From: Planctomycetaceae bacterium
GTDB lineage: Bacteria; Planctomycetota; Planctomycetia; Pirellulales; Pirellulaceae
NCBI GenBank assembly: GCA_016794985.1
Contig: JAEUIQ010000024.1
Span: 1 to 64,000, forward strand
Direction of reading: 5' to 3'
Length of the DNA: 64,000 nt
In this document: positions 1-13,700 of the stretch, piece after piece
Position numbering within the stretch: position 1 is the stretch's first letter
How the letters are laid out: every line of letters begins with the position of its first letter
Notes under the pieces: model-generated
Database searches by the model: none
Told to the model about the DNA's origin: nothing
The model's input: the letters and a program-made list of their open reading frames with translations, nothing else
Made by a program: the position numbers and the translations under genes

Positions 1-1783
1 ACTCAACGCCGTTGCCAAGGCACCGGGAATCGTTGGGCCGGTCGTCGAAGTGCTCGACAACGCCACGGTGGAACTCAATACATCGGTATCGTCCACTTCG
101 GCGAACGTTACCGAGCCACTATCGGTTAATGTCGGCGTGGACGCATCTTCGGTAACCGCACCATTGACATCCACAACCGTGATCGTCGGGGTATCATTCG
201 TGCCAGTGATGACCACGGTGACGTCTTGGGTCGTCGAGTTGTTACCCGTGCCGCTGTCATCGGTAACTGTGATGGTGTACGTTGCGGTTACTGTTTCTCC
301 CGCCGCCAAGTACTGGGTCAGGCTGTTGGCCAGACTGAAGTTCCATGCGATCGTGCCGTCGTTGGTACCCGTTTGGGTCAAGCTCAAGGCAGAACTCAAC
401 GCCGTTGCCAAGCCACTAGGAATCGTTGGGCCAGTCGTCGAAGTGCCCGACAAGGCCACGGAAGAACTCAATACATCGGTATCGTCCACTTCGGCGAACG
501 TTACCGAGCCACTATCGGTTAATGTCGGCGTCGATGCATCTTCGGTAACCGCACAATTGACATCAACGACCGTGATCGTCGGGGTATCATTCGTGCCCGT
601 GATGACCACGGTGACGTCTTGCGTCGTCGAGTTGTTACCCGTGCCGCTGTCATCGGTAACCGTGATGGTGTAAGTCGCAGTGACCGTTTCTCCGGCGGCC
701 AGATACTGCGTCAGACTATTGGCCAGACTAAAGTTCCACGCGATCGTGCCGTCGTTGGTACCCGTTTGGGTCAAGCTCAAGGCAGAACTCAATGCCGTTG
801 CCAAACCACTTGGAATTGTTGGGCCGGTCGTCGAAGTGTTCGACAACGCCACGGTGGAATTCAATACATCGGTGTCGTCCACTTCGGCGAACGTTACCGA
901 GCCACTATCGGTTAATGTCGGCGTAGATGCATCTTCGGTAACCGCTCCGGTCACATCAACCACCGTAATCGTCGGGTTATCATTCGTGCCGGTGATGACC
1001 ACGGTGACGTCTTGGGTCGTCGAGTTGTTACCCGTGCCGCTGTCATCGGTAACTGTGATGGTGTAAGTCGCGGTGACCGTTTCACCGGCGGCTAGGTACT
1101 GGGTCAGGCTATTGGCCAGACTAAAGTTCCATGCGATCGTGCCGTCGTTGGTACCCGTTTGAGTCAAACTCAAGGCGGAACTCAACGCCGTTGCCAAGGC
1201 ACCGGGAATCGTTGGGCCGGTCGTCGAAGTGCTCGACAACGCCACGGAAGAACTCAATACATCGGTATCGTCCACTTCGGCGAAGGTCACCGAGCCACTA
1301 TCGGTCAATGTCGGCGTCGATGCATCTTCGGTAACCGCGCCATTGACATCAACGACCGTGATCGTCGGGGTATCATTCGTGCCAGTGATGACCACGGTCA
1401 CGTCTTGGGTCGTCGAGTTGCTACCTGTACCGCTGTCATCGGTAACCGTGATGGTGTAAGTCGCAGTGACCGTTTCTCCGGCAGCTAGGTACTGGGTCAG
1501 GCTATTCGCTAGACTAAAGTTCCACGCGATGGTGCCGTCGTTGGTACCGGTTTGGGTCAAGCTCAAGGCAGAACTCAACGCCGTTGCCAAGCCACTAGGA
1601 ATCGTCGGGCCGCTTGTCGAAGTGTTCGACAAGGCCACGGTGGAACTCAATACATCGGTATCATCAAGTTCGGCGAAGGTCACCGAGCCGCTATCAGTCA
1701 ATATCGGCGTGGAGGCATCTTCGGTCACCGTACCATTGGCATCAACGACCGCAATCATCGGGGTATCATTGGTGCCGTTGATA
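1..1783 (-). repeat. Tandem 131-aa VCBS repeats, exact 393-bp period
   Basis: The phrase actcaacgccgttgccaag or a near copy occurs at 1, 394, 787, 1180 and 1573, so the period is exactly 393 bases (131 codons). About 4.5 near-identical copies lie in the window and the array continues off the left edge. Each copy contains VTEDASTPTLTDSGSVTFAE, DGTIAWNFSLANSLTQYLAA and VVITGTNDTPTITVVD. One copy, near 541-560, has Cys in place of Gly in the VNGAVTED segment. A diverged copy precedes the array at about 1785-2145. Confidence 0.95.
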
Positions 1784-4700
1784 GTAACCACCACGGTTTG
1801 GGTGTCGGTCGTCGACTGACTATCGGTAACCGTGATCGTGTAGGTCAATACCAGCGATTCACCGGCAGCCAAATAATTGAAATGCTCTGAACCGGAGTTG
1901 AATGCCCAAGTCAGCTTGTCCGTCACCTCGGTATTATCGAGAACATTTGCGGTCGAAGACAACATCGCCAATAGAGCGGCATTGTTCGATTGCAGCCCAC
2001 TGGTCGTTCCAGAAGCGACAACGCTGGATACCACAGCACTTACCGTATTGATCGTGTCGACGTCGGTGACCGTCAACGTGCCAGTGGCGGTCAAGGCCCC
2101 GTTGGCCTCATTGATCGACTCCGCCGCCGAGTCACCGGACTCGATCGTGATTATCGGATTATCGTTGCGACCTTCGATCGTGATGGTTACTTGCGTCGTG
2201 CTCGTCAAGCCACCTGCGTCCGTCATTGTATAGGTAAAGACATCTTGGAGTGTATCTGTATTAGAAGCTAACGCTTGAACGGCAGGATTGCTATTGTTGA
2301 CTGTGTAGGTGAAAGAGCCATCGGCAGCTATATTAATGGAACCGTACAGGCCGGTGACTGCAGAACCTACGTTCGCGGAGGCTGAAGACTGGACACCCGC
2401 GAGAACACCGGTAACCGTTTTCGTATCACCCGCATCAACATCGGTGTCATTCGTTAGAACGTTCCCAGTGGGGTTGGTGCCGGCTGTGCCGTTGCTTATG
2501 CCGCCTGCTTCGACGGCGGTGCCGATGTCACTGACTGCGGACGGATTGTCATTGACTGCGGTCACGATAATCGATGCAGTACCGGTCGCCGAACTAAACG
2601 CGGTGGTTCCGCCATGGGACGCCGTGCTTACCTTTGCTCCGGCCGAACCGCTGGATTGATCCCAAGCCCGGAACGAAAAATCGGCCGTCGTCGCGTTTTG
2701 GCTATTGGGTACAAAGCGAACCAGATCGGCACTTCGCAACAGCAACGACTGGCTGTCCGAAACGCTTCCAATGTCGTTCCAGTTGTTACCTCCGTCGATG
2801 GAGTATTGCCAAGTCCCGTTGCCTGGGTTGAGAGATATAATTGCGATTCCCTCCAACGCTCCACTGTCGGCATCAGTGATCCGATCGCCACCCGCCGAAG
2901 CAATCAGCGACGCAATCGTCTGACCAGTGTTGGACGTCTGATCTTCGGTGATCGACGTCAGCGTGAATGTGCCATTCGAGTCCAGGACTGGGGCGTCATT
3001 GACGGCCGTAATCGCGACGGTTGTCGTGCCACTAGAGGTCAGTGTTCCGCCGGTTCCTTGCGCTCCGGTATTGCCATCACTAAATGTCCAGTCCAGGACG
3101 ACGGTGGCAGGTGGTGCCTCGCTGCTGTTGGCATAATGAATCTGCTGTAGTGCCGAATTAACAAGCGTATTCGTCGCACTCCCATTGAAAGTTAGCGCCA
3201 AGACACCCGCGTTTTGGCTTACGGTACCGATCGTGATCCCTCCGACCACCACATTTCCGCTGGTGAAGGCGAGCGTGCCTCCTGCACTGAAGTGATCTTG
3301 GGCATTTGCTCCACCTTGACGAGCAATGGTCAACGTCGCCCCATTGAAGTTATTCGCGAGCGTAAGTTCGGGGTCACTTACCACCACGATGCTACTCAGA
3401 ACGACGGCACTTCCGCCTTCGGTGAAGTTAACCGTACCGTTTAGAAAACCCGATGCCGGTGTATCGGCATTGAGGGTACCGTCCATGTTATAGCGCACCA
3501 CAGCGATGTCGTCGGTACTGCCGATACGAGCATATCCGGCCAGGACGATCTCGCCAGTCGACTGAATAGTCAGTCCGAACGCTCGGTCCATATTCGTACC
3601 AATCGGAGTCGTTACAATTCCATCGCCGCCACCGAAAGACGTGTCGAGCGAACCATCTGAGTTGTAGCGGACCAATCCAAAGTCATCTGTGACGCCGCCG
3701 GGGCGTGCCGCCCCGCCCACGACGATCTTTCCATCACTTTGAATCCCAACACCGTTGGCGATATCGCTGAATGCCGAGAGTGATGTCGTGACTATACCAT
3801 CGCCGCCACCAAAACTAGTGTCCAGCGAACCGTCTGTATTGTATCGCACGATCGCGAAATCATCGCTACTAATCCAAGCGCGTCCAACAACGACGATCTT
3901 GCCATCAGCTTGCAAGACCACGCTGTTGGCCTGAGCTCCTGAAGAGCCGATCGCGGTTGTCACAATCCCGTCGCCCCCGCCAAAGCTGGTGTCCAGGGTC
4001 CCGTCGGTGTTGTAGCGTACAAGCGCAAACTCATCGTTGCTGCCGGTAAAAGCTTGACCAGCGAGCAGAATCTTGCCATCGGTTTGGATGGTAACGCTGT
4101 AGGCTCGGTCGGTGCCAGTTCCCACGGCTGTGGTGACGATGCCATCGCCGCCGCCGAAGCTGGTGTCTAGCGTTCCATCCGAATTGAAGCGAACCAGCGC
4201 GAAGTCGTCCGTGCCGCTGATCGCTGCGTAGCCGCCGACCACGATTTTGCCATCGGCTTGAACCGCCATGGTCCATCCGTAATCATGTCCGGTCCCGACG
4301 GCGGCCGTTGCAATTCCATCGCCGCCACCAAACGACGTGTCCAATGTTCCATCGGAGTTGTATCGCACCACCGCGAAGTCGTTGTTGCTAAACAGAGCAA
4401 ATCCTGCAACCAGAATCTTGCCATCGGCTTGAACGGCAACACTTCGTCCTTCGTCATTGTTTGTGCCAACCGCCGTATTGACCTTGCCGTCGCCGCCACC
4501 GAAGCTGGTATCGAGCGTTCCATCGGCGTTGTACTGGACCAGCACGAAATCCCACGTTCCACCCGTGTCCGCATAACCGGCCACAAGCACCTTACCGTTG
4601 CTAAGCGTCGTAACACTACGTCCGTAGTCCGCGCCCGATCCGATGGAGGTTGTCACGATACCATCGCCACCAAATCCGAGCAAAGGCTGAGTTCCGAGCG

Positions 4701-7700
4701 TTGGGGCTTCGTTTACAGGAGTAAGATTGACAGTCAGAACTTTGTCGAATGTGGCCCCCGCAGTATCGGTCACTCGAACCGTAATTGCGTGTGATTGAGC
4801 GGTCTCATAGTCAAGCAATGTTCCGTTGGCAACTGTCACTTGCCCCGTTGACGAATGGATGGCAAATCGTCCACCCGCGCTATCAATCAACGAATAGCTG
4901 AAGCCATCACCACCATCAACATCCAGTCCAGTAACCGTGCCCACATTGGTCGAATTTGCTGAGTTCTCGGCGATGGTCAATCCAGCCGTCGTTATGTCAT
5001 GTGGTGCATCATTGGCACCTTGAATGGTAACGGTAAGTTGCGTCGTACTGGTCAAGCCGGCAGCATCGCGCATCGTATAGGTGAAGACATCTTGCAGTGT
5101 ATTTCCGCTGGTGCGAAGGGCTTGCACCGCTGCATTGCTGTTGTCGACCGTGTACGTATACGAGCCATCGGCTGCGATGTTGATTAAACCAAAAGAACCC
5201 ACAACATCCGAGCCTACATTGGTCGATGCGTTTCCAACAATCCCCGCTGCAACACCGCTAACTGTCTTCGAATCACCCGCATCGACGTCGGTATCATTGG
5301 TGAGTACGTTGCCTGTTGGGTTGATGCCCGCAGTGCCATTGCTTGCCCCCCCCGCTTCGATGGCCGTGGCAGTGTCGGCGACAGCAGACGGACCTTCGTT
5401 GACGTTCGTAAGATCGATCGTGAAGACTTTGTCATAGGTCAGTCCACCTTGATCGGTCGCTCGGATAGTAATGTTGTGTGACGGTGCGGCTTCGAAATTC
5501 AGCAAACTACCGTTGGCGACGGTGATCTGCCCGGTGGCGTTATCTATCGCAAAGCGACCACCGGCATCGTTCGTTAACGAGTACGTAAAGGAACTGGACG
5601 AGTCGCGATCAGCGCCGACTATTGCTCCCACGACCGTTCCGTTGGCGCAGTTCTCTGCGACGGCAAGGCGGCCTGTTTCTAAGCGGACGTTATCGTAGCG
5701 GATACCGGAATCGGAGTCGAAAGTATATAAGCCAAATGTTTGGAGCTGTGGAGTCGCAGCATTGACGGATACATGCTCAGTGCCGTTTACCAAGAGCTTG
5801 AGTTGCCCATTCGTAGCACGCAATTCCATCGCAAAGTTACTTGCCAAGGGAATGTTATCTGCGAAACCAAAAACGGTTTGGATGCCACTTGAGACTTGAA
5901 CAACTTGCAAATCGCGGTACTCGGCATTGGCTGTTGCATTGTCAGCCATATGCATCCAACGGGCCATCCAGTAGTTATTGGCATCGACATAACCAAAAAC
6001 GAAACCCACGCCGTTATTGAAAGCACCATCGGAGGGTGCCCAGACATCAGCCCGTAGCGTGTACTCGGTTGCAGCGGTCTGTCCCACAACACTGGTGCTC
6101 AAGAAACCGTGGCCGACGTCGCTGAATTCGTACGCGCCACCGCCGTTCACGGACCAATTGTAGGTGGCATTTCCTAGGCTGAGCGGCGTCCATCCATCCA
6201 AGTTTCCATCGTTAAAGTCATCGCTAAAGCGAAGTATCGTCGGCGAATCGATACTGATCGGGGCTTCATTGATATCGGTGATGTTGATCGTAATATTGCG
6301 ATCGTTGGTCAAGCCGGTATCGTCCGTGGCTCGGACCGTGATGACATGGCTGGTTTGTGACTCGAAGTCAAGCGAGTAACCTTTCGCAACAGTGATTTGA
6401 CCCGAGGCGTTAATGGCAAATCGCCCCGCCGCACTGTTCGTCAATGAGTAAGTGACCGTAGCTCCCGCGTCGGGATCGTAGGTACCGACCGTCTCAATCA
6501 CCGTTCCGTTGGCCGTGTTTTCGGCGATGGAGATGGTGGCTTCGCCGTCGTTGTGCACGGCCAGGACTTCGCTTGCGGTGAGGGCTTTACCGAAATAGCG
6601 GAAATCGTCGAGGTACTGAGAGAACGCTTGACTATTGCCGTGATTGCCGTAGCTCCACAACTGATTGCCAGTCGAGGAAGTATCGGTCACCGAACCGACG
6701 GCGGTCCCGTCGATGTAGTAGGTAAAGGTAGTCCCCGACTTGACGACTGTCGCCGTATGCCAGTTGTTATCGTCGAGTCCAGTCGCAAAATAACCTGTCC
6801 CGATGAAACCAGCCGCATCATTGTCGTAGTAACCGACCTCGCGAGTTGTTTGGTGGATAATGAACTGGTGATCAGTCGTACCGCGGAAAAGCGTATTCCA
6901 AGATCCGGTCTCAAAACGAAGATCCTTGAAACGTGATGACAGCGTCCAATCACCGCTCAAATCTGGACGGGAACCGACGGAGAAATCGATCTGCGCGTTG
7001 GTGGCCAATTGAACGACGGCTCCGCGTGTCGCGTCGCTGAAGGCGGTTGGTGAATTGCTACCCGTCGCAACGGTGGTTCCATCGATGGTTTGATACAGCG
7101 TTCCGGCTGAATTGAACGACATGGCCACATTTCCAGCCGTCAGGGGAACGACAATCGGAGCATCGTTGGTCGCGGCGATATTGAAGGTCTGCTCGCGGAC
7201 GGCCGATGTGTTGGCGGCCAAAGTTGCCATTTCGGCTCCGGATAGTGCTCGGCTGTAGACGCGGGCATCGTCGAGATTGCCATCGAAATGGCGAACACCA
7301 CCATCGTCGTCTTGCCCAATGGTCATAGGGCCGCTGTCGGCAAGGAGAGTTCCAGTAAACGCGGCCGATGCCCTCTCGATTCCATCGATAAAGAGCTTCA
7401 CCGTCGTTCCGTCAAAACTTGCCCCGTAATGGTGCCAGTCCGTGATGGAGAAATTGGCAATGGTCGACACGTCGAACTGTGCGGTCGTCCAAACGAGGGC
7501 CGAGTTCCGAACATACATCTGGATCGTAGTACTGCCTTGATGGGGATGTAATACGAACGAATCGCGTTTGGACAACAACATGCCATGGCTGTTCCACGTT
7601 GCCGTATCGCTCTTGGCCCAGATGCCGATTGTAAAGTTACTAGGTGTGTCGAAGTTTGCGGTCGCCACGACATCGTCAACGCCATCGAACGATGCGAAAC

Positions 7701-10700
7701 TTCCCCGCTGACCATCGCTTGCGGCAACCGCCCCCGAGATCGTACCGTTGGCGGTCGTCGCGGTGTCGTCGTTGAGTTGGCTGGGATTGTCGAATGAATA
7801 GCGAATGAGCAGGCTCGAATCAGTATCGAGTGCAGTAGCTTGAGCAGCATCTCCCGATACAACTCGAATCGAAGCTGTACCGTTGTAGTTGGCGGATGGT
7901 GTGTACGTAAGTCCGTTCAGTGCCGCGTTGATGTTGGCAATCGTACCACTGAACGTCATCAGGCTATCTTGCCAGCCATCACCGGCGGTGAAGGTCAATC
8001 CCGTTGTCGCAGCCAAACTGAGGCGCCCCGTCGGGACCGAGATGGTGACTCGTTGCGCCGTTCCGTCTGGATCCCCAACAGTGATCGCATTCCCATTGGC
8101 AACGGAGAAAACGATGTTCGTGTCTTCGGTGCCGCTGATCGTCGTCGGCATAGTGACCGTCGAAGCTTCCTCCATGTTGGTGAGATTGATCGTCAGCACC
8201 TTGTCGAACGTCAGATTTCCTTGATCCGTGGTACGAATGGTGACGTTGTGACTTGTGACGGCATCAAAGTCGAGTAAGCTGCCGTTGGCGACCGTGATTT
8301 GGCCCGTTGTGCTGTTGATTGCGAACCGTCCGCCAGCATCGTCAATCAAAGCAAAAGTCGCGGTATCGCTCGAATCCAGATCGAGCGCTCGGAGGTTTGC
8401 GACGACAGTGCCGTTGGCTGAGTTTTCCGCAATAGACGCATCCATGCGGAAACTCCGAGTGATGATGTCGCCGTCATCGCCGAACTGATTGAACGACCGC
8501 CACACAAATCGCAGCGTTCCATCGGGAGCTTGGGAAACATCTGGCATTTCTTGGTTGGCGACTGTCGTCGAATTGATCAATTGTTCGGGGCCTAACATGT
8601 TTCCTAAAGCATCAAATCGCTGAGCATAGACTCCGTTATGAGAACCATCCTGCAGATTGGAGGCCCAAGTGACTAGAAAGCCCCCATCAGCAAGCGAAAC
8701 TAGTGACGATTGACTCTGATTGTTAGCGACTGCCGAATTGACTCGGAAATTGTTGGTAACCGCCGATCCGTTGGCAGCATAAACGCGACCATAGATCTCG
8801 GTACCATTCGAACCGCCTTCGCTGGTGGTCCAGGTCACCACGAATCCACCGCCACTCAAGGCAGCGATGGATGGATTGAACTCGCTGCTGGAACCGCCTA
8901 CTCCAAGTTGGTTGACGGTAAAGGTTGGGATGATTACCGTTCCACTGAAGTTGATCACCACAGCCTGAATATCTTCAAGGCCACCCACCATGCGCCAACT
9001 GACCGCAAGATTGCCATTGCTCAACTGAGTCACGATCGGTGTGGTATGGGTGTTGCCAACGCTGATGCTCAGTTCCCCTCCGACCTTCGCACCACTCGCA
9101 TCGAATCGTTGGCCAAAGACATCATCGGAACTGTCGATGTGGCGGCTACCCCAAACCGCGAAGAAGCCACCATCGCTTAAGGAGGTGATGTTCGGTCGAA
9201 GCTGCGCTCCCGTTTCGGATGTGTTGAGCAAGAACTCATTGCCAAACGGAGTTCCATCCGCGTTGTAGATCCGAGCAAATGCGCCGGTTCCGCTGGAGTC
9301 TTGTCCGAGCCAACTGATGACAAAGCGACCACCGGAGAGGGCAATGATTTCTGGATCGGACTGATTGCCGGTGACCGATTGATTGACCAAGAAATCATTG
9401 CCCGTCGGTGTGCCGTTGGCGGAGTAGTGTCTTGCATAGATCCCCTGTCCACTGGAATCGTTTCCGTTGATTCCTTCCCAACCGTCGAGATCTTCCCACA
9501 CGATCATGTGGGAACCATCGGCAAGATGCGTGATCCGAGGCTGAGCCTGATTGAGGGCAACTGTCGTGTTGACGCGACCTTCCACGCCGTCGGCGACCAA
9601 GCCAGCCGTGATATCGTTCGGTGCATCGTTGGCACCTTGGATGGTCACCGTGATCTGAGTCGTGCTGGTTAGTCCCGCTGTGTCACGCATCGTGTAAGTG
9701 AATACATCTTGCAATGTATTGCCTGACGTTCGTAACGCTTGGACCGCTGCGTTGTTGTTGTCGACGGTATAAGTATACGAACCGTCGGCTGCAATACTGA
9801 TTGAACCATAGGTACCTGCTACCGCAGAACCAACATTGGTCGATGCGCTTCCGACAATCCCCGCTGCAACACCACTAACCGTCTTTGTATCACCCGCATC
9901 CACATCGGTATCATTGGTGAGCACGTTACCGGTTGGGTTGGTACCAGCTGTACCGTTCGAAACGCCACCAGCCTCAACTGCCGTCGCACTATCAGCGACT
10001 GCTACCGGATCTTCATTGAGATTTGTTAGATTGATGGTAACTGTTTTATCAAACGTTAGCCCACCTTGGTCGGTCGTGCGGACGACGATCGTACTTGTCG
10101 GAGTTGTCTCAAAGTTTAGAAGTGAACTGTTCGCCACCGTGACTTGCCCGGTTGCGCTATCGATTGCATAAGCCCCACCCGCGTCATTGGTCAAACTGTA
10201 GGATAGGCGACCGTACGCGTCGGGGTCGAGGGAAGCAACTTGCCCGACTATTGAACCGTTGGAAGTGTTTTCTGCAACCGTCACTGTGGGACCATTCGTC
10301 GTCACGGCGTACGCTTGCACATTGTCAATCATGATATCGACGCTGTTCGTCCCGCTCGAAGCGTCTGCGAAGCGAATGGTAGTTGTCGTACTATCTGCGA
10401 CAAACGTGTACCGATAGCTGTTGAAAGTGTTGGTGCTCGCACCTGCATCCGCGATGTTCTCATTGATTAATGTGGATACACCTTGCACTTGGAGATTCAA
10501 CCATTGTGCTGAATCGATTCCACCGCTGATCGCATACGCCCCCAAATCGAACGTTACTGTATATGTCTGTCCAACCAACGTGGAGAGTGTTGTGCTGGCC
10601 ACTCCATCTACCGCACCGTGCCCTGCGGTCAGCCCCAGTGCGTAGGATCCAGCCGTCGCCCCTTGCGTGTTGAACCGGACCACAGAACCAACAAGCGTCC

Positions 10701-13700
10701 ATCCGGTCGTGTCCGTTTCAAACGATCCATTGCTGACGAGATTTGTTGAACCGATCACACCGGTATTCGTTGGAGCTTCGTTCACATTGACAACGTTGAC
10801 GGTAATTGCTTGGTCGCGTGTGTTGTTCCCAGAGTCGGTCACGCGAATAGTTAATGCGTGTTGTTGAGCTGTTTCGTAGTCAAATGTGGCACCGGCTTTA
10901 ACTCGCAACTCATTGCCGACGACTTCAAACAAACTGCTGCCGCCCACAATTGAATAGGTGAACGACTCACCGGCGTCTGCATCCGAGGCTGCCAACGTTC
11001 CAACCACCGTGCCGGCCGCCGCGTTTTCCAGAACACTACTCGAAACGCCTTGGGCGGCGCGGAAGGCTACACCGGTCCATTCGACAAACGAACCCCGCGC
11101 GAGGGTACCATCGACATCGTTCCAGGTCTGGCTGCTTGCTCCCTGGAAGATTCCATAACTTTCTCCATTGCCGCTGTTATTCGGTTGGCCAGAAGCAAAG
11201 TTCGTAAAGTTCCCACCTACCGCCGAGCCTGTTGATCCTCCCGACCATACCTGATAAATCGGAGTGTCGCCCTGAAAGGCCATCCAAACGCCTTCTGCCA
11301 GTTTGTCCGAATATCCGACAAAATTACTGAGACCATTTAGACTAAACAGATAATTGGACTCGTCTACGGAATTGATGATTGCCAGCGAACCCGATACGCC
11401 GCCAAGCAAGCTCGCTTGCGCGTTGTCCATCGCCGCTTCCCAATTGAGCAGAGTACTCACGCGGACATAGTAGCTATCGAGCGTTGCGTTATAGACGGCG
11501 GAGAGTCCCGCACCTGTGGTCGCTCCCGTCAATGTGAGTGCCGTCGGTGCCTCATTGACGTTGGTAAGATTGACCGTAAAGACTTCGTCGCAGGTCAATC
11601 CACCTTGGTCGGTCGCGCGGATCGTGATGTTGTGCGAAGTTGCAGCTTCGAAGTCGAGCAAGCTGCTGTTGGCAACGGTCACCATTCCGGTTGAACTATC
11701 GATGACAAAGCGTCCGCCGGCGTTGTCGGTAAGGCTGTAGGTAAAGGTATTGGCGGGATCGCGGTCGACGGCGGTTGCGCGAAGGACTTGCGTGCCGTTG
11801 GCTGCGTTTTCGGCGATAGTACCACTTGGAGCTGCTGTGCCAACTGCGGCAGCGGTGCCATCTATCCAGCCACCGCCCAGGGTGATCGTCGTCAGGGTGA
11901 GCGTTCGTCCGCCAACAGCGTCGGTGACTTGATTGCCCGCGAGCGAATTGAAGTTCCAGTGTGCAATTCGATCGGCGGCTGCGGCAGGGACTTCACCGGT
12001 TTCAGCGATAACGCGATTCGTATCCCAGGCGGTGTTGTAGATGGCAAGGTCGTGGTACGTTCCCTTGCCTGCTTGATTGGGGTCAAATCCACCTCCAAGC
12101 GCGTCTTGTTCTTGTCCAAATAGCAGAACCCCGCCACTGCTTATTGCCTGACCGGGTTGGATATTGCCGACAGTACTTCGCAGGCGCCCGTCGATAAAGA
12201 TGTTGAACGTTCCCGTTGCAGCGTTCCGCGAAATAATCCATTCGTGCGGTTGGCCGTCAAGGACTTCACTCGCAGCGATTTCCGTCAAGACGGTTGAGCC
12301 TTTGTAGTTGATAATGACTTGGGATGACTGCGTTCCGATCGCCAACTCGTTGGTGCTGCCTGCGGTTGCATAACTGAACCAATAGTTCTGGGAAACATTG
12401 CTCAACGACAGAGTCGCCCGGATCGTGAAGTCGTTCAGACCACCCAGCAAACCCGAGCCATCATTCGCAAGCAAGTACTGATTGTTGCTGGAGCCCAGAT
12501 TGATCGAGACTCCTTGATCGTTTGGACGTTGGTCGACCAGATCAATCGGCGCTTCGTTGACATTGGTCACACCGATGGTCAAGGTACGATCGAAAGTGAG
12601 TCCGCCTTGGTCGGTAGCTCGCACAACGACGTTGTGGCTTGTAGCCGCTTCGAAATCGAGCAAGCTGCTGTTAGCAACCGTGATTTGGCCGGTTGAGCTG
12701 TTGATGGCGAAGCGGCCACCGGCGTTGTTGGTCAAGCTGTAGCTGAGTGTATTGCCCGCGTCGCGATCCAGGCCCGTCACGGTTGTAACCACCGCTCCGT
12801 TGGCGGAGTTCTCGGCGATCGTTGCGGTAGCAGTCGATGACGTCAATCGCACATTATCGAAGCTTACCTGCTCACCGCTAGCACTCAGTACGATTTGCAA
12901 GGCGTTGCCATGGGCAGCTGCGAAACTGTTTCCCGAGACATCGACATTGATCGTTCCCCAGGTGCCAGGTTCACAGTTACTACTTGCGTAGCTGCCTAAC
13001 AAAGTCGCTCCTGCAAAAAGTTGAACCGTGTATGCACCTGGATTGTAACCCAGTCGGCGTCCAACATCCACCGTGAGTTGATAGTTCAACGTTGAGTCGA
13101 AGTTGGTCGACAGCGTTTGAGATAGCGAGCCGTTATGCGAAGCAAATGCAACATTGGAACCATCGGTCCCATTACCCGATGCATAATCCGATACGGCTGG
13201 ATTCCAGCTTCCGGCACTTGATCCGATCGTCCAGCCAGTAGCCACGTTGCTCCATGCACCATCAGCGTATACGTTGCTCTCGAAGCTGTGATTCGTGATC
13301 GCTATCGATTGCGTCGCCGTTCGGACGTCCACTGGCGCTTCGTTGACATTGGATACAGCGATCGTCAAGGCACGATCAAATGTGAGTCCACCTTGGTCAG
13401 TCGCACGAACAACGACGTTGTGGCTCGTCGCGACTTCGAAATCGAGCAAGCTGCCGTTGGCAACGGTGATCTGCCCGGTGGAGCTATTGATCGCAAAGCG
13501 GCCACCGGCGTCGTTCGTCAAGCTGTAAGTGAACGTCGGCATGTTGTCCGGATCGCTGGCGGTCATCGTCGTCACGACCGTTCCATTGGCGGCATTTTCG
13601 TTCACCGTCGGGTTGGTATTCGCGTAAACCTGTACGTTGTCCAGGTCGAGATCGTTAGACGTGCTAGTAGCCGAATTGTCCGTAAAGCGAAGGGTAGTGG

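Noticed and set aside
1..1783. Regularly spaced repeats resembling a CRISPR array
   Set aside because: The units are 393 bases and coding throughout, with no short spacers or cas genes.
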